From Mesorhizobium sp. M9A.F.Ca.ET.002.03.1.2 (lineage in GTDB: Bacteria > Pseudomonadota > Alphaproteobacteria > Rhizobiales > Rhizobiaceae), in NCBI RefSeq assembly GCF_003952365.1, contig NZ_CP034443.1, forward strand, positions 2,907,001 to 2,971,000: 64,000 nt of DNA. The letters are read 5' to 3'. This document shows positions 44,501 through 51,006 of the stretch, in pieces. Within the stretch, counting starts at the first letter, position 1, and every line of letters starts with the position of its first letter. A program made the position numbers and the translations under genes. The notes below the pieces were generated by a model that saw only the letters and a program-made list of their open reading frames with translations, had not been told where the DNA came from and searched no databases.

Positions 44501-46925
44501 AGCGACATTCGTTCAATATACCGCTGCTGACGAGCTTACAGTCAATGGCGGCAAGCCGGCCGCCATTCTGGGCGCCGAGTGGAATCCAGCGCAGGCCGAT
44601 GTATTCGCCCGTTACAAGGCCGGCGACATCGATAGATCGCAAGCCGTTGGGGAAATGGCGACGCTGTTCAGCGAAAAGGAGACGAGCACGGCCGACGTTA
44701 CGTACCAAGAGTTTTATAGCAGGTATGCGGACGAACTGTACGACTACTATGCGTCCACTGGCTCGCATCCCCCGGCTGAAACCGGTCGTCCCGGCCCGGC
44801 TACCAGGGGCCAGCCTGATCCGAACAGTGGGCCGCTCACCCGCGATGGCGTCAGAGCGGTTCCGCTTGACCAGGTGCCAGATCTCGTCATGGGCGATTTC
44901 CAGCCGAACCAGATTCCATGGCTTAAGCGCGAGCAGGTGGCCGAGCTGACGGAACAGCAGTTCCGCGACATGGATCAGGCCGGCTTGCTGCCCTATCTGA
45001 CCAAGAGCCAACTGCGCGGTATCCCGAAGGCAAAGATAGGCCAGGTCAACATCGCGGGCCTCGAGGGGAAACAGATTCCTTGGCTGACCGAGGGCCACAT
45101 TCGGAATGTGACAGACCAGCAGTTCCGGGATCTCGGTAAAACCGGTTTGACGCCTCACCTGACGAAACCACAGTTGCGGGCGATAAAAGGAGACATGGTC
45201 GAGTTCGTTGATGTGTCGACGCTGGAAGCGCGCCAGGTTCCATGGTTCAAGCCCAGCCAGGTCGCGAAGTTCACATCACAGCAATTCAAGGATCTGGGCG
45301 AGGCCGGATTGCTGAAGAACCTCACCGAGCGCCTGGTTCCGGCCATCCCCGAAACCATGATCGGTTCCGTGGACGTGGCGAAGCTCGATCCCAAGCAGGT
45401 GCCGTGGCTGAGCGAGAAGCAGATTCCGGTGCTGACCCGCGATCAATGGGGTGCCTTCACAATCCACCACACCGAAGCTCTGACCCAGCCGCAGATCGAA
45501 GCGGCGACACCAAAACAGTACGGGGAAATGAGCCCCGGCCAGTTCCGCAAGTTCACGCTTGAGCAGTTCGGGTGGATGAGTGGGGATCAGACCAATGCGC
45601 TCTCGGTGCTGCAGCTGACGACATTTCGGGCGACCCACAAAACGTCGATGACGCCGGATCAGCGGACACTTGTGGAAGGCGCGCTGGTTTATTCGCGGAC
45701 CAAGGAATATCAGGCTGCGCTGGACACCTTCGGCACCATGGCGGGCACGTCCTACATGCTGTGGAGCTCGCTGCCGCCAACCTGGACCGCCACCGCCGGA
45801 GCGGTGGCATTTGGCGTGCGAGGTGTCGTTTTCGGTGCGCAGGCGCTCTTCCCCAATGCAACCGCAAGTCACAAGCCGTTCGGGCGATTCCTCAACGCGC
45901 TCGGCGGAGCCACATTCATTGCCGCAGCGCCAGGTGCCGCGACCGGGATGATCCAGGGTAAGGATCTTGTCGTCAACAGCACGTTCACGCTCGGCAACAT
46001 CGTCTATGGCACGAAATCGATGCTGCAGTCGTTCACCGGCAGACCGGTGATCCGAAACCTGGCCGAATATCTGGCTGGACCCGGCTATGTGCTTGGCTGC
46101 GCCTTCTATACGGTGCAGTCCTGGCCGGCGCCGATCGCCACAGTCGCCGGCACCATGTTCACGTTCGGCTGCGCGGAATTCTGGGCATCCGCCTACAGGA
46201 CGGACCAGGCGAATCGCCGTTCAGTGCCGCGAACCGATGCTGATATAGCGGCGGCGGAAAAGTCCGACAAAAGATGGGCTGCATTGGATCGGTGGACTCT
46301 GGGCATCACGTTCGGCGTTGGAATGCTTCTCTTCTCGCTGGACGCCCTGCTCGCGGAGCCTTGGGAGGGCCCGAAGACGACCCCTCCACCCGATCCGAAA
46401 AAACCGAATGGCGATGACTCGTCCCAGCAACCCGATGATCCTTCGGATGTCCCAGATGAGCCGCAAACCCTGCCGGAGGATTTCCCGCAACTTGTCGTGG
46501 TCGCCGATGACGGCCTGAATTTGCGGACCCAGCCTGACGGGGATTCGACCGTGGTAACGGTTCTGCAACCCGGCGCATTCGTCGAACAGACCGCGAAGCC
46601 ATCGACCGATCCGTCAGGAGAGGCCTGGATACCCGTCGAGGGTTTCGGACCAGACGGCGAAATGCATAGCGGATGGGTTTCCGGCGACTATGTCGAGGCT
46701 CATGCCGAGGGCAGCAGCAATCCTGAGGGCCGCACGAACCCAACGCTGGAGAAAGACGGCTATCAGTGGGTCGAGGTCAAGGATGGCGACAGCATTCGCC
46801 TGATCGCAAAGACCCATTCTGCGGATGTGGCGCAGACGGTGGTGCTCAACATGGATCATATCCTGAGCCCGGATCTGATCTTCTCAGGCGACCGCATCTA
46901 CCTGCCGGCCACCTTGGTCGGCTGA
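35508..46925 (+). CDS. Giant 3,805-residue LysM/zincin-motif/SH3 repeat protein
   Basis: I chose the ATG at 35508 (GGAGG at 35496-35500); a TTG one codon earlier is also in frame. There is no signal peptide. Visible parts in order: a Pro-rich start and coiled coil (about residues 1-65); two copies of a DYHHG-containing module (130-208, 325-403); a LysM domain (465-517); three xVDGxxxWxxPEVAxA units (near 660, 1086, 1120). Then come a hydrophobic segment (1344-1390), two GPDGVYRPT modules, three SDP-type repeats (about 2107-2400) and a zincin-like motif GHELSHVSD (HELSH 2961-2965) with E2996/E2998 as possible third ligand. The end has tandem 54-residue repeats (3130-3370), hydrophobic segments (3413-3620), an SH3-like domain (3662-3735) and a final LysM (3750-3805). 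The family is unknown to me. Position inside the T3SS suggests a secreted or wall-binding protein. Confidence 0.85.
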   Translation: MIRPITTLKPPPPPRVDPKANAEQVTRLQAEATKLQNEIRLANRMGEADAAATARQRLTQVNAELTTAQPTAPAAQPAPGLPAAVTAANGNGGTTAAPALFTTQNFGGTPNLLLTSGEPDDGGVSPEVTTAKDILEAIEGGKSIDNIADERNMTPEEVVAALNAGDMTATAYEHANGDTRTVVITDGSGREITENQDYHHGGYYTEVTGPDGQATSSPIRDDLGRKETTSVDAETGAITTRFVDDLGDGSVTERTSNPQTGTTTTTHTAADGTVTVEKALPNGAKVETVTPNNSVALPVTTVTGPDGEEVILAHSQAADGSDAPSIQEQLAEGKSFEEIAEASDLTPEQVIAELNAAGLEVTQGGDPGETLQIVVTDPETGRTVTYNNDYHHGSTSVTTVEGNTETTDSIDGNGRTSHTERNTETGEQTTTIVDPRNNTETTIVFDKDGRRTETIVETLNDGEPIDYEVQPGDNLSDIAEAHGVTLEDLAESNPELFTSPRDPDLIHPGETVVIEGGTKTTVNVTFNGYTLTTSPDGKITLTNDTTGAVTDIAAGTAQQALAELLLSINPNSSDPEQAKEDLVVKTTLDGIFGGATPELTTEALEKQQAVVAAMEEYGPGQDATGATLDGGPTSVGPYGNPPSPTAPSGGKWVPLLVDGSWKWFDPEVAKAIAAENVAIANLGEAQARPEQSAAQLDVYALDPEYKNAMEGAESTLDEVLAPYGLDWGPPEPKGTLADAQNRLTLANNALESASTARAEYEQAEDSLLEAIDKQVDLPTLSDPNQTAARSMDGPSAEETNQQGKAAHAEVAELFTNVSLHTANGNKATIDQMISSTELELKLTDAKPGSPEYTEIDNRLTGLKELQGAAANQVTLAEAYQEYGVAQKEAADLAVTMEPLKQQLLAQAQERNPHHFDWEGYTNGHGEFTGKIKSQDIIEENGQLYVVTVYENATFTDENGDDTNVHKSALTYDLNDENIREDFRNDPLNKQWQEMLASTHDTSSATVCTPNGTGSQSALDAAKSKIVGVQVDQLDAGLRDAKTALVDATAARDQAITDHGPGTVEAPAGTLKPGETAVKITVDGHDLWVAPEVAAAYEQDGPGAIGASGKAVQIEIDGQMLWVHPEVAAAEIERSQAEADKDSLENWEENVRPAMVAGRDWYAFSASHPKLLEYGLEEHEAELKNEYFEEHRDQALAGYQVQFENLYEAGFTGEYETYTPDELSTAVGQILGPSSEGVDKVTEEITDRAGDNAEVKIVPIFALDGGVESSTALFAIKSDGNEAGYVDSSGKYYSTFDEFQHENRIFSEKGNLVMAKGGDMSLGEDGFSLDELEVADARKVDFWDKATDIGLGIVAGAATIVSFVPGGQWAIPIAITSGAALGGKALYREGEHLLQGGDFDSQSAWNITTGVTAFLPVGAGALRTFGLAKSGLSTSKAFAGGFGMTRMKDASWGIGRFQVNVQEASYAGKVSEFMQSGNKLTNAAWTLDAGAVVTGVPLLGKSVEDLAAHGGEMSLLELANAVMGIGVGTVGTGLGGRSLLSNMPGTGGTRSGTHTSASFPGGPDSGPQPRAVYEMGPDGVYRPTGEQVMPDPDEIIIDGDVVGETSGQQGPGFGDRGGFRNAAEAGNPGQRALPAGESDGPNPPPPTGGKGDPSGDGQPSRPIVVHEQGPDGVYRPTDELVFHDPSHPVVEGTVVNVHDEAPSAPGERGDPENASDRGAQEAREQNVRVPADGDPIVVPPVRGDGTTRPAESGFRLVWDPATKTFTGMPRPNPAEYTYTSGKDPQQTGYLDGARPSDPVVLATPDELLLQSETDTRDVSSRETTERQGPSGAKLPEGGAEGTRPLMRYTLGNRHTGEMLVDFNLPEGHRVVAIPEPKAITAAPEPVPAPVELDPSLPVLYLGADGRWTADPNARTEPPAVTDTGHPSPVRPDGTPVINNFSSNPYSFGQTFNAVKAGLRRVGTRYMNTEPRYDYPRLGELVDSIYHRPVPQDGVTAGQDIYVEAGGEYLPAKVIMAGPQASMTRDIVLPGEHATEAGYLGSGPTVERAKRGSITTPNGQLRVNTPAREVHTFDPADNPEVSHRSALGETLAATLPALPDDAATPAPTWMPEQVQLVGDYLGSLERSSDPVVRDAVTRTRVQLGGKGLPQAGTEMTPAQHRALVEMLDADGQSLFTGSKPVDQLSMNGLTTLQVFSAQGKLPVAPGEVIDRLGLSSDGRLPSGEQLLTDGALPGEARWTDAGRGIVGDYLKTASGSTDPSLAAAANAAAPVFKGRATKPGKAVTAAQQDALMQVLEADSGSTWVYGPKLQPESSFNPAGKLSPEGRYNERVLSGHETWTPYLWREMRGYAANQQKSADPAVQSLAHALENALPGSKPRAGTEINSEVPVLLERLRDADKASSWRAPTFFTDAQGVWRSDRATVSWFLQEHEANVLGGPILNDQVATVVGLGGSMLGIKVPLPSRQVYGELSLKNNGPDGTGFLLPVHPNDAKGQKLFANGFRPNFAYDEAAAPSARWVASAPMLSKNTFQSENAVGASISIAGFSLSGAYVKRTLLYLGGEGGRPGYTHREPGPLSQRAASFWEEATRGGASHYSSEGKVPGFEDRVLYRNYNIIAPFGGGKEPWRGSPAFEGVPREAGAGPLNRLDRKDHGAGFAVNFGQWPVTTVELGSVRKDLVPHTRSARAHPGSSEGAQKVFFALEASDGRLTPDVLDHLDTYLAEVAASPHGDLRFAGQRVSDVFPELGTAPYPDPFATVGRRPDGMSGPAWKALRQQLNQQARIELTDTQAHYLNRLLEQDVQQNSPPPNALPPAGDGPVGPRSPGPRSPLDRSAMEAGSVQDSPLAKPLTDAEIAANRQEASSLLDHMLPQNLGMPEMTKADLADQLSRSPTLMELLRHSHAEGVRIVNPARNDLRIFDANSGDDLTATGSQYVNELGVVFVDPEALHAPDADTVLAEFVDMLGHELSHVSDAPIDLHPDNFPGRQAYKDAVVAAYLNVEGEATFVQYTAADELTVNGGKPAAILGAEWNPAQADVFARYKAGDIDRSQAVGEMATLFSEKETSTADVTYQEFYSRYADELYDYYASTGSHPPAETGRPGPATRGQPDPNSGPLTRDGVRAVPLDQVPDLVMGDFQPNQIPWLKREQVAELTEQQFRDMDQAGLLPYLTKSQLRGIPKAKIGQVNIAGLEGKQIPWLTEGHIRNVTDQQFRDLGKTGLTPHLTKPQLRAIKGDMVEFVDVSTLEARQVPWFKPSQVAKFTSQQFKDLGEAGLLKNLTERLVPAIPETMIGSVDVAKLDPKQVPWLSEKQIPVLTRDQWGAFTIHHTEALTQPQIEAATPKQYGEMSPGQFRKFTLEQFGWMSGDQTNALSVLQLTTFRATHKTSMTPDQRTLVEGALVYSRTKEYQAALDTFGTMAGTSYMLWSSLPPTWTATAGAVAFGVRGVVFGAQALFPNATASHKPFGRFLNALGGATFIAAAPGAATGMIQGKDLVVNSTFTLGNIVYGTKSMLQSFTGRPVIRNLAEYLAGPGYVLGCAFYTVQSWPAPIATVAGTMFTFGCAEFWASAYRTDQANRRSVPRTDADIAAAEKSDKRWAALDRWTLGITFGVGMLLFSLDALLAEPWEGPKTTPPPDPKKPNGDDSSQQPDDPSDVPDEPQTLPEDFPQLVVVADDGLNLRTQPDGDSTVVTVLQPGAFVEQTAKPSTDPSGEAWIPVEGFGPDGEMHSGWVSGDYVEAHAEGSSNPEGRTNPTLEKDGYQWVEVKDGDSIRLIAKTHSADVAQTVVLNMDHILSPDLIFSGDRIYLPATLVG
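35895..36717 (+). repeat. Duplicated DYHHG module in the giant gene
   Basis: Residues 130-208 and 325-403 share the pattern I-x-E/D-G-K-S-x-x-x-I-A-x-x-x-x-x-T-P-E-x-V-x-A-x-L-N-A, then a VVITD or VVTDP strand, then DYHHG. The copies begin 195 residues apart and the DNA has diverged clearly, so the duplication is old. The first half of each copy looks like a small helical domain. A hydrophilic Thr-rich spacer with beta-repeat flavour separates them. Confidence 0.75.
44890..45480 (+). repeat. Tandem 54-residue repeats in the giant gene
   Basis: Three full units and one partial unit carry the pattern Q-I/V-P-W-L/F-K/T-x-x-x-I/V-x-x-x-T-x-Q-Q-F-x-D-x-x-x-x-G-L-L/T-x-x-L-T-x-x-Q-L-R-x-I. The PW positions fall at about 44917, 45076, 45238 and 45403, so units are 53-55 codons. 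After the last unit the protein moves into shorter LTxxQ/SPxQF-type pieces of the same flavour. Regular helical repeats of this kind usually make binding surfaces. Confidence 0.8.
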
Positions 46926-47860
46926 GAAACCGCGAGCCTAAGCTTATCGGTTCTCGCAGCATATGCATGCGCAACGCAGGCCGCCAGCTTTGCCGCCCGC
47001 TCCGCTATCGGATTGGATGGTTCGGAAGAGTAGGAGGCGGTAAACTGCAAGTCGGACGGGTGCCATTCGCATTCGACGATGCGCAGTTTACCGCTTGCGA
47101 TATAATCTTCGACGACTCCCTCAGGCAGGGAGGCTATTCCGATTCCGTTGAGTGTCATCTTGATGGAAGCGGCCAGCGAATTGGCAGGAAAGATGCGCGG
47201 TGTCTCTTCGAATTCGCCAGTAAGTTTGCGATAGAGCTCGCTATAGGGTTTCGTGGCGCGCGCGTAGCTGATGATTGGAAACTGCATCAGGTCGTTTAGC
47301 GTCACCTTGCGTCGGTTGGGCAATTCCAATTGCGGCGAGCAGACCCAAACAAGAGGAAAGGACGGCATCGCGATATTCTCGATGCTGTACTCCAGGACAG
47401 GGCCCATCAGCACCGCTAGATCGAGCCGATGTGACATGAGTTCGTTTCGAAGGGTGGTCGTCGCATCGACGACGATATCCGTCTCGACAAGCGGGTAGTT
47501 TGCTTGCAGTGCCTTGAGGAAATCCGGGAGCCAAGTGTGCACGACCGTTTCGGCAACCCCAAGCCTCAGCACCCTCGTCGTCTCTGAAGGCTCTGAAAGA
47601 GAACTGGCCATCAGTTGCAGCCGCTCCGCTACGCGCAGAACCCGTTGAGCAGCCGGTAGCAGCCGTTGTCCCTCGGCGGTCAGCCTGACGGTGCTGCTCT
47701 GCCGCTCGAACAGCCTGGCACCCAGCGCTTCCTCCAGCCCGGCAATTCGTGTGGACACCGCCGGCTGCGTGGTGTTCAGGCGTTCCGCCGCCTTTCGAAA
47801 GCTTCCGAAGGTGGCCACCAGGAGAAAAGTTTCGAGCTGCTTGATGTTGAAAGGTATCAT
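46898..47860 (-). CDS. LysR-family transcriptional regulator
   Basis: The product has 320 residues from the ATG at 47860 (MIPFNIKQLETF); the frame extends 21 codons upstream without support. The N-terminal winged helix (LLVATFGSFRKAAERLNTTQPAVSTRIAGLEEALGARLFERQ) is classic LysR, with a substrate-binding domain after it. Its 3' end overlaps the 3' end of the giant gene by 28 bp in convergent orientation. Target and ligand are not visible; the adjacent giant gene and L,D-transpeptidase gene are candidates. Confidence 0.92.
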   Translation of the reverse strand: MIPFNIKQLETFLLVATFGSFRKAAERLNTTQPAVSTRIAGLEEALGARLFERQSSTVRLTAEGQRLLPAAQRVLRVAERLQLMASSLSEPSETTRVLRLGVAETVVHTWLPDFLKALQANYPLVETDIVVDATTTLRNELMSHRLDLAVLMGPVLEYSIENIAMPSFPLVWVCSPQLELPNRRKVTLNDLMQFPIISYARATKPYSELYRKLTGEFEETPRIFPANSLAASIKMTLNGIGIASLPEGVVEDYIASGKLRIVECEWHPSDLQFTASYSSEPSNPIAERAAKLAACVAHAYAARTDKLRLAVSQPTKVAGR

Positions 47861-47909
47861 GACGGTCGATCGCTCATCTGCGGCTTTCGGGGGAAGGGGC
47901 GTCAAACCA

Positions 47910-48617
47910 TCAATGCCGTACAATAATCTGGGTACCGATCTTCACTCGGTCATAAAGATCGATGACATCTTCGTTGGTCATGCGAATGCAACCGGAGGAG
48001 TTGGCCTGTCCGACGGTCCAGGGCTGGTTCGTCCCGTGGACGCGATAAAGCGTGTTGCCGATATACAGTGCGCGCGCACCCAATGGGTTGTTCGGTCCTC
48101 CTTCGACATGCGCGGGCAGGAAGCGGCCTTTTGATGCTTCTCTGGAGCGCATTTCGGCCGGCGGCCGCCAATCTGGCCAGTTCTTTTTGCTCGAAATCGT
48201 GTCACGGCCGGACCACTCCAATCCCTCCTTTCCAACGCCAACCGCGTATCGCAGCGCCCTGCCGTTCCCCAGGACGTAGTAAAGGCGCCGTTCCGTGGTG
48301 TTGATCACGATCGATCCCTTCGGTTGAGCCTCGCTGAAATGCACGATCTCCCTAGGGATTGCCGACCACTCGGGCCGGATTTCTCCATCCGAAGTCTGGT
48401 CGGGAGCGGAAGGGGAGACCAGCACATTTCTTGCCGGATCGTAAGTCCAGCTTCGCGGGTCATAACCACTATTCGATTGGGCCTGCGCCGGCGCCATGGC
48501 AGCAATCGTGGCAGCAACTAGAACTGATGCACACAATCTCTGGATAAGGCGCGGGCTGACCAGGACTTTGCATCCCGCAACGCTGCCGGGAACAGGCAAG
48601 TCCGCATGCAGGATCAT
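47910..48617 (-). CDS. L,D-transpeptidase (YkuD family), exported
   Basis: The product has 235 residues from the ATG at 48617. The frame continues much further upstream, but that part is antisense to rhcC1. A signal peptide (LIQRLCASVLVAATIAAMAPAQAQ) precedes a YkuD domain starting GSIVINTTERRLYYVLGNGRALRYAVGVGKEG. It ends with the catalytic region, where the conserved His lies in YRVHGTNQP and the Cys in SSGCIRM. These enzymes make 3-3 cross-links in peptidoglycan or attach proteins to it. It lies among T3SS genes and could remodel the wall for the apparatus or for the LysM protein, which is inference. Confidence 0.88.
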   Translation of the reverse strand: MILHADLPVPGSVAGCKVLVSPRLIQRLCASVLVAATIAAMAPAQAQSNSGYDPRSWTYDPARNVLVSPSAPDQTSDGEIRPEWSAIPREIVHFSEAQPKGSIVINTTERRLYYVLGNGRALRYAVGVGKEGLEWSGRDTISSKKNWPDWRPPAEMRSREASKGRFLPAHVEGGPNNPLGARALYIGNTLYRVHGTNQPWTVGQANSSGCIRMTNEDVIDLYDRVKIGTQIIVRH

Positions 48618-48828
48618 GTTTGCCGCCACTAAGACCGATCCCTTCTGCATCCAGGCGTCCAGCCAGCGATCACCTGATTCCAGCGCGCACCATATCGCTT
48701 TGCTGGCGGTTCGCAACATTTGGCACCAAATGATCATGCGCAATCCAATTGGACTTCCAATTCTGCGACGTGCGCGATAGAGTGAATCGGCGGGTAAACC
48801 ATAAGACAAGGGACGCGGGCCATCGCTC

Positions 48829-49503
48829 ATGCGTCCCTTTGTGATAGGACCAATGTTGACGGGACGCGACACCTGCCATGCGGATCGGTTCTCGGGATCG
48901 AGGGCTGCCTTCGTCGCCTGCCGTCTTGCGACGATCCTAGCGTTCGGCCTTGCCTCGTCGCAGGCCAATGCCGCCGAACCGCGCTGGCCTGCCGGCCCGT
49001 ACAAATACATCACCGTCGACCAGTCGGTGCCCGACGCGCTGGTTGAGCTAGGCCGCAACATGCGGGTGCCCATGCGTGTCAGCAAGCTCGTAAAGGGACG
49101 TTTAAGCGCCGGCATGCCGGTTGGAACGGCCCGCGAGTTTCTGCAAGAGATTTGCAATCGATACGGGTTGGTCTGGCATTTCGACGGCATCGTCATGAAC
49201 GTCGCGACCGAAGCTGAAGTCCGGACAGAAATGATTCCGCTTGATGCCAATGCGGCTGCCAGTGCGGAAGATCGGCTTTCGCGGCTGGGGGTCATCGATC
49301 CGAAGTTTCCGATAAAGGTTTCCAAACAAGACGATGTTGTCTCGGTATCGGGGCCGCCATCCTACGTTGAGCTTGTCAAGAAAACACTGGGAGTTCCTGC
49401 GGCGCCGGCCACGAAGCAGGATCCTGGCAACGTCGTTCCGGTCCGCGTTTTCCGCGGAAAACAGGCGGAGGCGCAGAATGTCCCCTCCGGCAAACCGAAC
49501 TAA
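48829..49503 (+). CDS. rhcC1: RhcC1 (NolW-type), N-terminal secretin-domain protein
   Basis: The product has 224 residues with a signal peptide (ATILAFGLASSQANA) and secretin N-terminal ring domains (VPDALVELGRNMRVPMRVSKLVKGRL, then PIKVSKQDDVVSVSGPPSYVELVKKTL). In rhizobial T3SS the secretin is split into RhcC1 (this part) and RhcC2 (the pore). No RhcC2-like gene is present here; the only secretin pore in the window is the CpaC-like one. It heads the plus-strand block and is followed 20 bp later by nolB. Confidence 0.85.
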   Translation: MRPFVIGPMLTGRDTCHADRFSGSRAAFVACRLATILAFGLASSQANAAEPRWPAGPYKYITVDQSVPDALVELGRNMRVPMRVSKLVKGRLSAGMPVGTAREFLQEICNRYGLVWHFDGIVMNVATEAEVRTEMIPLDANAAASAEDRLSRLGVIDPKFPIKVSKQDDVVSVSGPPSYVELVKKTLGVPAAPATKQDPGNVVPVRVFRGKQAEAQNVPSGKPN

Positions 49504-49523
49504 GGAAGCAGGAGGGCAGGTTC

Positions 49524-50156
49524 ATGCAAATCGCGCCGATTGGAGCCCTGGAAGCCACACTGGCAAACTTGACCACCAGCGTAGCTTCGCAGCAGCAGAT
49601 CACCACCGGCACGGCAGCGCAGCCGGGTAACCGAATGGTGGGTGCCAATCAGGAAAAGCATGATGCCGCCAAGGCTGCTATGCCTGAGCGCGGTGATGTC
49701 GCCACACGGGCAGGCCAGCAGGTGGCGCAGGCATCTTCGGGAGCCAATCCGGCAATGGCCGGACAATCCTCCAAATTGGAAAGGACCGAGCCGGTGGTCG
49801 AACACAAACTCTTCGATTATCTGGCCGAGGTGGAAAAGTCAGGGGGCGGGGCGTTCACGGATCCGTCGGCATTGTTCGGTTCTGCGGTTCAGTCGCTGGA
49901 AGGAACCATGCAGCAGGTCCAGAAGGCCCTTGGCCAGGCAAATGCCCCCGTGAATGCTGAAACGGCCACCGTCCAGGAGGCCGCCGGCAAGGCCGCCCCG
50001 TCAGGCAAGGAAGGCGAAGACGCCACCGCAAAAAATGCCGAGCAACTCCTCGAACGATCCATTTCGGTGATGTGGGCAGCCGCCAATCTCGAGGTGGTTA
50101 CGAGCAGCGTGACGGCCGTTACGTCATCCACTAGCACGCTTATCAAGCAACAGTAA
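49524..50156 (+). CDS. nolB: NolB (SctI-like), inner-rod protein
   Basis: The product has 210 residues behind a strong AGGAGGGCAGG site. The Gln/Ala-rich N-terminus is variable. The last 35 residues (RSISVMWAAANLEVVTSSVTAVTSSTSTLI) match the C-terminal helix of SctI proteins, which polymerise into the inner rod. Position between rhcC1 and rhcJ is the classic rhizobial order nolB-rhcJ-nolU-nolV-rhcN. Confidence 0.8.
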   Translation: MQIAPIGALEATLANLTTSVASQQQITTGTAAQPGNRMVGANQEKHDAAKAAMPERGDVATRAGQQVAQASSGANPAMAGQSSKLERTEPVVEHKLFDYLAEVEKSGGGAFTDPSALFGSAVQSLEGTMQQVQKALGQANAPVNAETATVQEAAGKAAPSGKEGEDATAKNAEQLLERSISVMWAAANLEVVTSSVTAVTSSTSTLIKQQ

Positions 50157-50166
50157 GCGCTACGGA

Positions 50167-51006
50167 GTGTTCGTGCACACACTACCCTCGCCGCGGCAGT
50201 CAACACTATTGAATCGATGCGGCGTCCGGTGCCGTGTCGCGCTCGTTGTGGTGGGTATGCTTGTGCTCCAGGCGTGCTCGGTTGAGCTGTATTCCAACCT
50301 CAACCAGCGGCAGGCCAACGAGATAGTGGCCACGTTGATGCGTCACGGGATTCCGGCCCAACGCGAGGCCGGCAAGGACGGCAAAATGACGGTTTCCGTA
50401 CAAAAGGACCGTTTCGCCGAAGCCATGGCGATTCTCGACGAAAGCGGATTGCCCAAACAGGAATTCCAGACGCTCGGCGATGTGTTCAAGCGAGACGGGC
50501 TTGTATCCTCGCCGGTCGAAGAGCGGGCGACGATGATCTATGGCCTGAGCCAGGAGCTGTCGCAGACGATTTCGGACATCGACGGCGTGCTTTCGGCGCG
50601 CGTTCATCTCGTCTTGCCAGAGAACGATCCCCTAAGACAGCGACTGGTGCCATCGTCCGCTTCCGTCTTCATCCGGCATCGCGCATCCGTTCCGATGAAT
50701 GAGCTGATCCCGCAGGTCAAGATGCTGGTGGCAAAGGGCATCGCCGGACTGACCTATGACAATGTATCCGTCACGCTCATTCCGGTGGCCGCAACAGCCC
50801 CCGAGCAGGAAACCGGTGAGGCGGGTTTCACTACATTCTTCGGCCTCTGGCTGCATCCGGACAGCCTCGCCGCCGCGATGTGGCTGTTCTACGGCATGGC
50901 GGCGGCCATACTCGCGCTGGCTGCCCGGCTGGCTTACCTCCATTGGTATCGACGGCCCGGTGTCTATGCGCTCGACGCTTCTGCAATGCCCGTGAAGAAG
51001 ACATGA
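50167..51006 (+). CDS. rhcJ: RhcJ (SctJ), inner-ring lipoprotein
   Basis: The product has 279 residues from a GTG at 50167, with lipobox VLQAC (C37). The YscJ/FliF domain begins ELYSNLNQRQANEIVATLMRHGI and includes RVHLVLPENDPL. A C-terminal membrane helix (AMWLFYGMAAAILALAARLAYL) is present. With SctD it forms the inner-membrane rings. Its stop overlaps the nolU start (ATGA). Confidence 0.93.
   Translation: MFVHTLPSPRQSTLLNRCGVRCRVALVVVGMLVLQACSVELYSNLNQRQANEIVATLMRHGIPAQREAGKDGKMTVSVQKDRFAEAMAILDESGLPKQEFQTLGDVFKRDGLVSSPVEERATMIYGLSQELSQTISDIDGVLSARVHLVLPENDPLRQRLVPSSASVFIRHRASVPMNELIPQVKMLVAKGIAGLTYDNVSVTLIPVAATAPEQETGEAGFTTFFGLWLHPDSLAAAMWLFYGMAAAILALAARLAYLHWYRRPGVYALDASAMPVKKT

Noticed and set aside
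48618..49325. N-terminal extension of the L,D-transpeptidase frame (471 codons in total)
   Set aside because: The extra part is antisense to rhcC1 and precedes a clear signal peptide; the start at 48617 is enough.
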